Below, piece after piece: positions 1-7,031 of a stretch of 64,000 nt of DNA. The translations under genes and the position numbers were made by a program. This DNA comes from Acidimicrobiaceae bacterium (lineage in GTDB: Bacteria; Actinomycetota; Acidimicrobiia; Acidimicrobiales; Ilumatobacteraceae). The notes under the pieces are model-generated. The model was not told the DNA's origin. It made no database searches and was given only the letters and a program-made list of their open reading frames with translations. The stretch lies in contig JACJWG010000010.1 in NCBI GenBank assembly GCA_020637235.1, positions 105,673 through 169,672 of the forward strand, written 5' to 3'. The number at the start of each line of letters is the position of its first letter. The first letter of the stretch is position 1.

Positions 1-1
1 G

Positions 2-604
2 CACGACGCCCGGCCGGACGACGCCGTGTTGTCGGAGGAGGGCACCGAGGACCCCCGCCGATTCACCGCCGATCGGGTGTGGATCGTCGACCCGCTCGAC
101 GGCACCAACGAGTTCGGCGAACCGGGACGCAGCGATTGGGCCGTGCACGTGGCGCTGTGGGAACGAGGCGATCTGGTGGCCGGCGCGGTGGCGTTGCCCG
201 CACACGGTGTCACCTTCGGCACCGATCCGGCGTTTCCCCTTCCGGCGAGCACGCGCAGCCAACCGCGGCTCATCACCTCGCGCAACCGGGCGCCGTATGC
301 CGCCGTGCGGGTGGCCAACGCGCTCGGCTGCGATGCCGTGCGGCTCGGTTCGGCGGGCGCGAAGGCGATGGCGGTGGTGATCGGCGAGGCCGACATCTAC
401 GTGCACGACGGCGGCATGTACCAGTGGGACTCGGCGGCGCCGGCTGCCGTGGCCCTGGCGGCCGGGTTGCACGCCAGCCGCATCGACGGCACACCACTCG
501 TGTACAACGCCCGCGATCCCTGGCTGCCCGACCTGTTGATCTGCCGGCCCGAGCTGGCCGACGCCGTACTCGACGCCATCTGGGGCGAGCGGAGACGGGC
601 ATGA
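2..604 (+). CDS. cysQ: Inositol-monophosphatase-family phosphatase, CysQ-like (5' end outside window)
   Basis: The visible 200 residues belong to the Mg-dependent IMPase/3'(2'),5'-bisphosphate nucleotidase superfamily. The first metal site is seen as L-S-E-E-G, followed about 20 residues later by W-I-V-D-P-L-D-G-T-N-E-F, and near the C-terminus by Y-Q-W-D-S-A-A-P. The reading frame is open to the window edge, so the N-terminus is missing. The family hydrolyses phosphoadenosine phosphate, inositol phosphates or fructose bisphosphate. The E-F-G context after the D-G-T motif and the D-W-A-V-H-V-A-L-W segment resemble actinobacterial CysQ more than SuhB, so the substrate is inference. The TGA overlaps the ATG of the next gene (ATGA), implying co-translation. 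Confidence 0.8.
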   Translation, partial: HDARPDDAVLSEEGTEDPRRFTADRVWIVDPLDGTNEFGEPGRSDWAVHVALWERGDLVAGAVALPAHGVTFGTDPAFPLPASTRSQPRLITSRNRAPYAAVRVANALGCDAVRLGSAGAKAMAVVIGEADIYVHDGGMYQWDSAAPAAVALAAGLHASRIDGTPLVYNARDPWLPDLLICRPELADAVLDAIWGERRRA

Positions 605-1455
605 CCGACGCCGGGACGGGGGCGACGCTCGACGAGTCGGTGCTCACGGCGACGCGCATCGAGATCGACGGCGCCGTGGCCACGGTGTGGCTGCATCGCC
701 CGCACCGCCACAACGCCTGGACGGGCCGGATGCACGGGGAGTACCGGCGCATCCTCGCCCATCTCGACGCCCGACCCGACGTGCGCGTCGTGGTCGTCAC
801 CGGTACCCCGCCCGCGTTCTGCGTCGGTGGCGACGCCGATGCACTGCAGGGTCATGTCGAGCGCGGCGCCTACGACGGAGGTGTCGCCGACGACGTGCCG
901 CTCCCCGGCTACGGCGTGCGATCCGAGTGGGATGCCGACTTCGCGTTCCAGTTCGCGCTGCGCGTGCCGGTGATCGCTGCCGTGAACGGTGCGACCGCGG
1001 GCGTGGGGCTGGCGCTCGCGATGTTCTGCGACCTGCGGTACGGCGCTGCGAACGCGAAGTGCACCACGGCGGCGCCGAAGCTCGGGCTCCCCGCCGAGTA
1101 CGGGATGAGCTGGCAGCTGCCGCGCCTCGTCGGCGTCACCCGGGCGGCCGATCTGCTGCTCACCGGCCGGGTGTTCACGCCGGCGGCGACCGAGTCGTGG
1201 GGGTTGTGGAACGGGGTGGCCGCTGACGGCGAGGACGCGCTGGCGATGGCGTACGAGACGGCCCGCCACCTGGCGACCGGCGTCGGCCCCCACGCGCTCG
1301 CCGTCACCAAACGCCAGATCCACGCCGATCTGCTGCACCACGATCCGGCGGCGTCGATCCGTGAGGCACAGCGTCTGCTGGCCGAGGCGATGACCACCGA
1401 GGAGTACCGCGAGGGCGTCGCCGCCCTCCGAGCGAAACGGCCCCCTCGGTTCTGA
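601..1455 (+). CDS. Enoyl-CoA hydratase/isomerase (crotonase) family protein
   Basis: A 284-residue crotonase-fold protein that would act on an acyl-CoA thioester in the cytoplasm. The first oxyanion-hole segment is P-A-F-C-V-G-G-D-A-D-A-L, and the second is N-G-A-T-A-G-V-G-L-A-L-A followed by C-D-L-R. The region A-A-P-K-L-G-L-P-A-E-Y-G-M-S-W is where family members place catalytic acids, but the exact reaction cannot be read from sequence. The ATG at 601 is chosen because it forms an ATGA overlap with the upstream phosphatase; the frame is open further upstream but that part is antisense-like and implausible. Full length for the family. Confidence 0.9.
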   Translation: MTDAGTGATLDESVLTATRIEIDGAVATVWLHRPHRHNAWTGRMHGEYRRILAHLDARPDVRVVVVTGTPPAFCVGGDADALQGHVERGAYDGGVADDVPLPGYGVRSEWDADFAFQFALRVPVIAAVNGATAGVGLALAMFCDLRYGAANAKCTTAAPKLGLPAEYGMSWQLPRLVGVTRAADLLLTGRVFTPAATESWGLWNGVAADGEDALAMAYETARHLATGVGPHALAVTKRQIHADLLHHDPAASIREAQRLLAEAMTTEEYREGVAALRAKRPPRF

Positions 1456-1490
1456 CGCGTCCGCCACGTGACGGCCGACACGGCGACGCC

Positions 1491-1496
1491 TAGGCT
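1491..1496 (+). promoter_or_regulatory. Candidate -10 (TAGGCT) for the His-rich membrane protein
   Basis: TAGGCT lies 43 nt before the ATG at 1540, giving a predicted leader of roughly 37 nt. Unlike many promoters in this window, this leader contains a clear ribosome site (GAAGGGAG at 1523-1530, 9 nt before the ATG). Confidence 0.4.
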
Positions 1497-1539
1497 GGGC
1501 CGACCGCCGACGGAGCAGCGTCGAAGGGAGCCTCACACC

Positions 1540-3576
1540 ATGACCATCGCGGTCGACCCGTTCGATCACGGCATCTCGCGCGGCGGCCACGCCGACGGCA
1601 CGGTGTCGCGCACCGTCGCACCCGTGCGCCGTCTGCCGGGCATCGTCGTCGCCGGCCTCGGCTCGCTCGGCGCCGGCGCCGTGCACGCCGCTGCCGCCGG
1701 CGCGCATGCGGAGCAGATCGAGCTCGCGCGCACCTTCATCGCCGTCGCCGTGGTGCAACTCGCCGTCGGCCTCTGGTGCATCGTCCGGCCGAACCGCGTC
1801 GTCGCTGCACTCACCGCCGTGGTGGGCGCCGCAGCCGTCGGCGGCTGGGTGGCCACGCGAGTGTCGGGCGTGTCGTGGATCGCCGGACTCGAGACCGCCG
1901 AACGTCCGCAGTTCGCCGACACCGCCGCCGCGCTGCTCGCCGCCGTGGCAGTGGGCGGCGCCCTGGCGGCAGCGCTCGTCGGATGGCAGCTGGCTCGACC
2001 GGCTCGCCTCGCCGCACCGGCGCTCGCTGCGCTCGCGTTGACGGTGCCCGCGATGGTGACGAGCACGACCCACGCCCACGACCACGGTGGCACCGCGACG
2101 CACGATCACGGCACCACCACCGCAGCCTCGGGCACCGATGCCGCTGCCCACGCCGACGACGGTCACCCACATCCCGACACCGCCGCGGCGCCGACCGGTG
2201 GCGCCGGCTCCGACGCCACCGCGGCGGCCGCGGGCGAGCACACCGACGAGCACACGGACGAGCACACCGACGAGCACACCGACGACGGGCACGACCACGC
2301 CACCACCGACACGGTGGCCGTCGTCGAGGGCGCGGCCCCATGGCCGCGCCCGTGGGATCCGGCGCAGCCGATCGATCTGAGCGGCGTCGAGGGCGTGACG
2401 CCCGAGCAGGAGGCCCGCGCCGTGGCCCTGGTGGAGGGGTCGCTCGCCGAACTGCCGAAGTACGCCGACGTCGAAGCGGCGAAGGCCGCCGGGTACGCCT
2501 CGATCGGCGACGCCGGCACCGGCAGCGAGCACTACATCCGATACGACCTCGTCCAGGACGACGTCATCCTCGATCCGACCCAACCCGAGTCGCTCGTGTA
2601 CACCGTCGACGGCGACCAGCGGATCCTCGCCGGCGCGATGTACATCGCGAGTGCCCGGCCGCTCGACGACCCCGAGATCACGTCGTGGGCGGGACCACTG
2701 ATGCAGTGGCACAACCACGGCGACCTCTGCTGGGACGTCGTCAACGGCGCTCGCCAGGTGGTCGGGCTCGTCGACGCCGACGGCGTGTGCGCACGCGGGG
2801 TCAACACCGGCGGCGCGAACCCGATGGTGCACGTGTGGATCACCCCGCACGAGTGCGGCGTGTTCGCCGCACTCGAAGGCGTCGGCGCCGGGCAGACGGC
2901 GGTCTCCGAGGAGGAACGGGTCGACAAGTGCCAGGCGGCGCACGACCACGGCCACGGCGCCACCGCCGAACCGAAGCCGTACGACCCGACGCAGCCCATC
3001 GACCTGAGCGGCACACCCGGCGTGACGCCCGAACAGCAGGCCGCCGCCGAGAACCTGATCGCGATCACCCTGATCCGTCTGCCCCAGTGGAGCGACCCGG
3101 CCGTGGCCGAGGCCGCCGGGTTCCACAGCATCGGCGACGCAGCGACGGGCCACGAGCACTACGTGAACTGGGACTGGATCGAGGACGACGTGATCCTCGA
3201 TCCCGACCACCCCGAGAGCCTCGTCTACGCACCGCAACCCGACGGCTCGAAGCGCCTCGTCAGCGCGATGTACATGCTGCCGAGCGACGTCGCACTCGAG
3301 GAGGTGCCCGACATCGGCGGGGCGCTGATGCAGTGGCACATCCACGACGACCTGTGCTTCACCACCGGTGATGCGCCGAAGGTGGCCGGTCTCGTCGACA
3401 GCACCGGCGGCTGCCGCGCCGGGCTGCAGAAGTTCCGTCCTGCGCCGATGATCCACGTGTGGATCACGCCGCACCGCTGCGGTCCGTTCGCCGCGCTCGA
3501 AGGGGTGGGCGCCGGCCAGATCGCCGAGGGCGAGGATCGACTCTGCGACCACGCCCACGGCAGCGGCGGCTTCTGA
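1540..3576 (+). CDS. Membrane-anchored His-rich protein with tandemly duplicated His/Cys domain, function unknown
   Basis: A 678-residue protein I do not recognise as a named family. Residues about 30-170 contain several hydrophobic segments predicted to span the membrane. Residues about 170-265 are a low-complexity His/Asp/Thr linker with H-D-H-G motifs and four copies of E-H-T-D (233-248). Two homologous domains of about 190 residues follow (about 270-466 and 480-672). Each begins D-P-x-Q-P-I-D-L-S-G and contains H-Y, L-M-Q-W-H-x-H-x-D-L-C, G-x-C-x-x-G, and P-M-x-H-V-W-I-T-P-H-x-C-G-x-F-A-A-L-E-G-V-G-A-G-Q. The conserved His and Cys residues suggest binding of Cu, Zn or Ni, but this is inference. 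Start ATG 1540 has the ribosome site GAAGGGAG; an upstream GTG at 1468 lacks one. It looks monocistronic. Confidence 0.85.
   Translation: MTIAVDPFDHGISRGGHADGTVSRTVAPVRRLPGIVVAGLGSLGAGAVHAAAAGAHAEQIELARTFIAVAVVQLAVGLWCIVRPNRVVAALTAVVGAAAVGGWVATRVSGVSWIAGLETAERPQFADTAAALLAAVAVGGALAAALVGWQLARPARLAAPALAALALTVPAMVTSTTHAHDHGGTATHDHGTTTAASGTDAAAHADDGHPHPDTAAAPTGGAGSDATAAAAGEHTDEHTDEHTDEHTDDGHDHATTDTVAVVEGAAPWPRPWDPAQPIDLSGVEGVTPEQEARAVALVEGSLAELPKYADVEAAKAAGYASIGDAGTGSEHYIRYDLVQDDVILDPTQPESLVYTVDGDQRILAGAMYIASARPLDDPEITSWAGPLMQWHNHGDLCWDVVNGARQVVGLVDADGVCARGVNTGGANPMVHVWITPHECGVFAALEGVGAGQTAVSEEERVDKCQAAHDHGHGATAEPKPYDPTQPIDLSGTPGVTPEQQAAAENLIAITLIRLPQWSDPAVAEAAGFHSIGDAATGHEHYVNWDWIEDDVILDPDHPESLVYAPQPDGSKRLVSAMYMLPSDVALEEVPDIGGALMQWHIHDDLCFTTGDAPKVAGLVDSTGGCRAGLQKFRPAPMIHVWITPHRCGPFAALEGVGAGQIAEGEDRLCDHAHGSGGF
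2236..2283 (+). repeat. Four tandem 12-bp repeats encoding E-H-T-D
   Basis: The unit GAGCACACCGAC is present four times in perfect register, with one silent change in copy 2. It lies inside the His-rich linker of the membrane protein. Such an in-frame repeat can change copy number by slippage without breaking the frame. Confidence 0.9.
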
Positions 3577-3593
3577 CGGCCCGGCTGCCCACG

Positions 3594-3656
3594 TCCTGGG
3601 CGCCAGCGAGGACTCACCACCGCAGCTCAACCGAGCACACCGGCGCCCAAAACGCC
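3594..3656. repeat. Intergenic hairpin repeat, copy 1 (TCCTGGGCGCC family)
   Basis: A 63-bp unit starting TCCTGGGCGCC, almost identical to a second copy exactly 73 bp downstream. Its ends form an 8-bp perfect inverted repeat (3597-3604 with 3642-3649). A more diverged relative lies at 13961-14091. Confidence 0.85.
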
Positions 3657-3666
3657 AGACCAGATC

Positions 3667-3729
3667 TCCTGGGCGCCAGCGAGCACTCACCACCGCAGCT
3701 CAACCGAGCACACCGGCGCCCTAAACGCC
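3667..3729. repeat. Intergenic hairpin repeat, copy 2
   Basis: Direct repeat of the unit at 3594-3656 with a period of 73 bp; only a few bases differ. The inverted ends are retained (GGGCGCC with GGCGCCC). It directly abuts the end of a decayed reading frame on the minus strand, as if insertion or recombination at the repeat truncated it. Confidence 0.85.
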
Positions 3730-3871
3730 GACGCCAGGTGATCCAGCCGGCGGTCGCAGCACCGATGATCACTGCGAGGGCGAGCACGTCGGGCCATGGG
3801 AACCGGTCGTGACGGATCGCGTCGACGGTCGACATCGCCGCGATCGCCACCACGAGCAGGCGGCCCCGCAT
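3730..3871 (-). pseudogene. Fragment of a small membrane protein running into the repeat
   Basis: From an ATG at 3871 (minus) a frame encodes about 47 residues: M-R-G-R-L-L-V-V-A-I-A-A-M, then F-P-W-P-D followed by a hydrophobic run V-L-A-L-A-V-I-I-G-A-A-T-A-G-W-I-T-W-R-R. After R-R the frame enters the hairpin repeats and becomes non-protein-like before stopping at 3614. It looks like a piece of a membrane protein cut by the repeat. It could instead be a short expressed ORF ending at 3614; no ribosome site supports that. Confidence 0.35.
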
Positions 3872-3886
3872 CGCCGCGCAGCGAGC

Positions 3887-4217
3887 GGGCGCCGTCGGCA
3901 TCGAGCACGACCAGGTCGGGCGAGGCGTCGGGCAGCACCAGCGGGTCGAGCGAGCGGGCACACCGAGTCGACCACATAGCTGCCATCCGCCCGGGCCATG
4001 CCGTCGTCACCACCGCAGCGGCGGGACGAGCCTCGTCGTCGAACCACACCGGCTGCGGCAGATCGTCGGTCGGGCGCTCCGCACGCCACCAATACTGCAG
4101 ATCGGTCGCTTCGTACGGGCCGGCCGTCGGATGTGCGAGCCCGTTGCGCTGCGACAACGAGGTGACGGCACCGAGGTGCACCAGGCCACGCAGCCGACGC
4201 TCGTGGAGTGAGGCCAT
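3887..4217 (-). pseudogene. N-terminal remnant of a GNAT-like protein
   Basis: The frame starting at ATG 4217 (minus) encodes H-E-R-R-L-R-G-L-V-H-L-G-A, then H-P-T-A-G, Y-W-W-R, W-F-D-D-E-A-R-P-A-A-A-V-V-T-T-A-W and D-P-L-V-L-P-D-A-S. This resembles the N-terminal part of actinobacterial GNAT acetyltransferases as I remember them. The acetyl-CoA-binding half is absent: after about 110 residues the frame becomes Arg/Pro-rich nonsense and another frame carries a membrane-like fragment. I therefore call it a truncated remnant. The stretch 3577-4271 holds no intact gene. Confidence 0.45.
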
Positions 4218-4271
4218 GGACGGACCCGCGGTGACGGTGCGACGGTGACTGCGACCGTTTCCGGCCGGAGC

Positions 4272-5456
4272 TCAGCCGTTCAGTTCGGCGAGCACCTCGT
4301 CGGTGTGCTCACCGAGGTGGGGCACCCGCCCCGCGCGGAACGTGTAGCCGCCGAAGTCGACCGGGCCGTTCACCGCCCGGTATGGCGCCTCCCCCTCGCG
4401 GGGCGCCATCTCGACGAACGCGCCGTTCGCCTGCGCCTGGGGGTCGTCGATCACGTCGAAGATCGAGTTGATCGGCGCCCACCACACGTCGTGGGTGTCG
4501 AACCGGGCGACGAGGTCGTCGAAGTCGTGACGGGCGAACGCCTCGTCGAGCGCAGCGACGAGCGCCTCGCTGTTGGCCAACCGCACCTTGGCGTCGGTGA
4601 ATCGCTCGTCGGTCGAGAGGTCGGCGTCGTCGAGCGCGGCGAGCAACTTCGGCCAGTGCCGATCGGCCTCGAGCAACAGCAGCCAGAACGAGCGACCATC
4701 GCGGGCCCGGTAGCAGTTGACGAGCGGACCACGGCTGCGTTCGCGCGGCCGGGTGCTCTCGCGCTTGCCGAAACGGAGGGCGATCCCGATGTCCCACCCG
4801 ATGGTGTACATCCCGGTGCGCATGAGGCTGGTGGCTACCAACCCGCCGACACCGGTGCGTTCGCGCTGGAGCAGCTTGGCCAGGATGCCGCTCAGCAACG
4901 TGATGCCGGTGGTGTGGTCGCCCATGCCGCTGCGCAACGCGGGCGGCAGCTGATCGGGCGGTACCAGGGTGTGCGCGACACCGCTGCGCGCCCAGAACGC
5001 GCCGATGTCGTAGCCGGCGCGGTTGCGCTCGGGCCCGTCGAGGCCGTAGCCGGTGAGGCTCGCGTAGACGAGGCGGGGGAAACGTTCGAGCACCGCGTCG
5101 TGGCCGAGGCCGAGGCCGAGACGTTCGAGCGCGTCGGGACGCACGTTGGTGACGAACACGTCGGCGGTGGCGAGCAGGCGATCCATGTTCGCCTTGCCCT
5201 CGTCGGTCTGCAGGTCGAGCACCACCGACCGCTTGCCGCGGTTGTCGATCTCGAACGGCGGCACGCCCTGCTGGTCGGCGATGCCGAGCGCGCCGAACAC
5301 GCGACGCTGCGGATCGCCGGCAGGTGGTTCGACCTTGATCACCTCGGCGCCCCAATCGGCGGCGAGACCAGCCGCTGCCGGACCCGCCACCCACACGCCG
5401 AGCTCCACCACGCGGTAGCCGTCGAGCGGTCCCGCTCCCCTGCCGTCGTCGTTCAT
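4272..5456 (-). CDS. CaiB/BaiF-type (family III) CoA-transferase
   Basis: A 394-residue family III CoA-transferase, which moves CoA between carboxylic acids through an aspartyl-CoA anhydride. The N-terminus has L-D-G-Y-R-V-V-E-L-G and D-W-G-A-E-V-I-K-V-E-P-P, typical of the Rossmann-like CoA domain. The catalytic Asp is expected at about D150 in R-A-G-Y-D-I-G-A-F. The C-terminal segment P-Y-R-A-V-N-G-P-V-D-F-G-G with L-G-E-H-T-D-E-V-L is also typical. Its ATG at 5456 overlaps the TGA of the upstream exporter (ATGA), so the two are probably one transcription unit. The substrate is not predictable. Confidence 0.92.
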   Translation of the reverse strand: MNDDGRGAGPLDGYRVVELGVWVAGPAAAGLAADWGAEVIKVEPPAGDPQRRVFGALGIADQQGVPPFEIDNRGKRSVVLDLQTDEGKANMDRLLATADVFVTNVRPDALERLGLGLGHDAVLERFPRLVYASLTGYGLDGPERNRAGYDIGAFWARSGVAHTLVPPDQLPPALRSGMGDHTTGITLLSGILAKLLQRERTGVGGLVATSLMRTGMYTIGWDIGIALRFGKRESTRPRERSRGPLVNCYRARDGRSFWLLLLEADRHWPKLLAALDDADLSTDERFTDAKVRLANSEALVAALDEAFARHDFDDLVARFDTHDVWWAPINSIFDVIDDPQAQANGAFVEMAPREGEAPYRAVNGPVDFGGYTFRAGRVPHLGEHTDEVLAELNG

Positions 5457-6958
5457 GGACGGGCACCTCCCTCGGTCGCCGGCTGTGGCGTGGCGCGTCG
5501 CGCCGCCATCGTCGTGGCGGCGTCGCTGTCGCGGATGAACCACGCGGCGAGCGCCGACACCAGCGTGAAGCCCACCGCGACGCCGAACGCAAGGCGATAG
5601 CCGGTGAGCGCCTGGTCGAGTTCGTCGGCCCCCGGAGGCCGGCTGAGCGACATGTACGACGCCAGGATGCTCGCCAGGATGGCGACGCCGATCGACACAC
5701 CCACCTGTCGTTGCGTCGAGAAGATCGCCGACGCCCGGCCGTTGTCGGCCGGCGCGATGGTGGCGTAACTGGCGGCCTGCATCGGCACGAAGGCGAATCC
5801 CATGCAGAGGCCACGCAGGAACATCATCCCCCGGATGAGCCACAGGTTCGTGTCGTGGTCGAGACCGACGAACATCGTGATCACGAGCCCCGATGCCAGC
5901 AGCCCGAACGTCATCAACCGTCGCGGCCCCACCCGGGCGTACAACCGCCCGGCGAACTGCGACGAGATCATCACGCCGAACGCCTGCGGGAACGTGGTGA
6001 GGCCGCTGTGCAGCGCGTCCATGCCGCGGAACAGCTGCAGGTACAGCGGCATCACGAACAGCACCCCGAGGAAGCTCATCGTCGACAGCAGGCTGACGAG
6101 ATTGCACTGGCGGAAGATGCGGTTGCCGAGCAGTCGCAGGGCGAGCATCGGCTGCTCGACGTGGGTCTCGACCCACACCATCGCGATCGCGGCGAGCACG
6201 CCGAGCACGCCGGTGATCAGCACCGCCGGGCTCGTCCACCCTGCTCGAGGCCCCTCGCTCAACGCGTACACCACCAGCGCGAGCGCGCTGCCCGACAGCA
6301 CGAAGCCGGGCAGGTCGAAGCGGCCGGCGGTGGCCTCGCGGTCTTCGCGGAGGTGTCGCTGGCCGAACCACAGGCCGACGATGCCGATCGGCACGTTGAT
6401 GAGGAAGATCCACCGCCAGTCGGCGTGGGTGACCAGCAGGCCGCCGACGATCGGGCCGAGCGCCGGCGCCAACAGCGTCGGGATCATGATGTACGTGCTG
6501 GCCTTCGCTCGCTCGGCCGGCGGGAAGGCTCGGAACAGCATCGACACGCCCACCGGGGTGAGCATCCCGCCGCCGATGCCCTGGACCACTCGGAAGGCGA
6601 TCAGCTGACCGATCGACTGGGCGACGGCACACAGCAACGACCCGGCGACGAACGACGCGAACGCGAACATGAACACGCGCTTCGTGCCGAACCGGTCGCC
6701 GAGCCAGCCCGACACCGGGATCCACACCGCCAGGCTGAGCGTGTAGCCGAGCACGATCCACTCGGCGTTCTCCGTCGCGAACTCCACGCCGAGTGCCGGG
6801 ATCGCGACGTTGACGATGGTGAGGTCGAGGATGTCGAGGAACAGCGCCGTCACGTACACGACCGCGACGACGTACTTGTACGGCATCGACCGACCGAACA
6901 CCTCGACGCGGACGTTGCCGCCGGCGTGCGTGTCGGGTGGGGCGGTCGAAGCGGTCAC
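5453..6958 (-). CDS. DHA2-family MFS exporter (EmrB/QacA type)
   Basis: A 501-residue major facilitator with about 14 predicted membrane spans, expected to export drugs or metabolites using proton motive force. The signature L-D-x-x-x-x-x-x-V-N-V-A-I-P occurs at residues 41-54 and motif A, G-W-L-G-D-R-F-G-T-K-R, at 84-94. The start is GTG 6958, preceded at 9 nt by TACGGT and no Shine-Dalgarno, so a leaderless mRNA is likely. It overlaps the CoA-transferase by ATGA, which hints that the exported compound could relate to CoA-linked carboxylic acid metabolism; that link is inference. Confidence 0.93.
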   Translation of the reverse strand: MTASTAPPDTHAGGNVRVEVFGRSMPYKYVVAVVYVTALFLDILDLTIVNVAIPALGVEFATENAEWIVLGYTLSLAVWIPVSGWLGDRFGTKRVFMFAFASFVAGSLLCAVAQSIGQLIAFRVVQGIGGGMLTPVGVSMLFRAFPPAERAKASTYIMIPTLLAPALGPIVGGLLVTHADWRWIFLINVPIGIVGLWFGQRHLREDREATAGRFDLPGFVLSGSALALVVYALSEGPRAGWTSPAVLITGVLGVLAAIAMVWVETHVEQPMLALRLLGNRIFRQCNLVSLLSTMSFLGVLFVMPLYLQLFRGMDALHSGLTTFPQAFGVMISSQFAGRLYARVGPRRLMTFGLLASGLVITMFVGLDHDTNLWLIRGMMFLRGLCMGFAFVPMQAASYATIAPADNGRASAIFSTQRQVGVSIGVAILASILASYMSLSRPPGADELDQALTGYRLAFGVAVGFTLVSALAAWFIRDSDAATTMAARRATPQPATEGGARP

Positions 6959-6967
6959 GAGATGGTG

Positions 6968-6973
6968 ACCGTA
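6968..6973 (-). promoter_or_regulatory. -10 element (TACGGT) for the MFS/CoA-transferase unit
   Basis: TACGGT on the minus strand ends 9 nt before GTG 6958, with no GGAGG-like site between them. This fits a leaderless transcript and separates this unit from the phosphohistidine-domain genes upstream. Confidence 0.5.
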
Positions 6974-7031
6974 CCAGTGCCGTCGACGTCGTCGACGAGG
7001 GGAGGTGTCCCCCGACGGCGAGGCACCCGCC

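Noticed and set aside
79..600. Long frame placing the crotonase start at 79
   Set aside because: Upstream residues are Arg-rich shadow of the phosphatase gene; ATGA at 601 and homology set the start.
397..3693. Very long minus-strand open frame antisense to the crotonase and His-rich genes
   Set aside because: Composition is Arg/Gly/His-rich without domain signatures; it mirrors codon positions of real plus-strand genes in GC-rich DNA.
3594..3729. Possible CRISPR array
   Set aside because: Only two units, 10-bp gap, inverted ends and no cas genes; better explained as a hairpin repeat family.
6958..7031. Possible remnant of a third phosphohistidine paralog (V-D-G-T-G-T-V-T-I-S resembles the C-terminus V-D-G-S-T-G-T-V-T-V)
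   Set aside because: Only about ten residues, in the region that serves as promoter for the exporter; too short to support.
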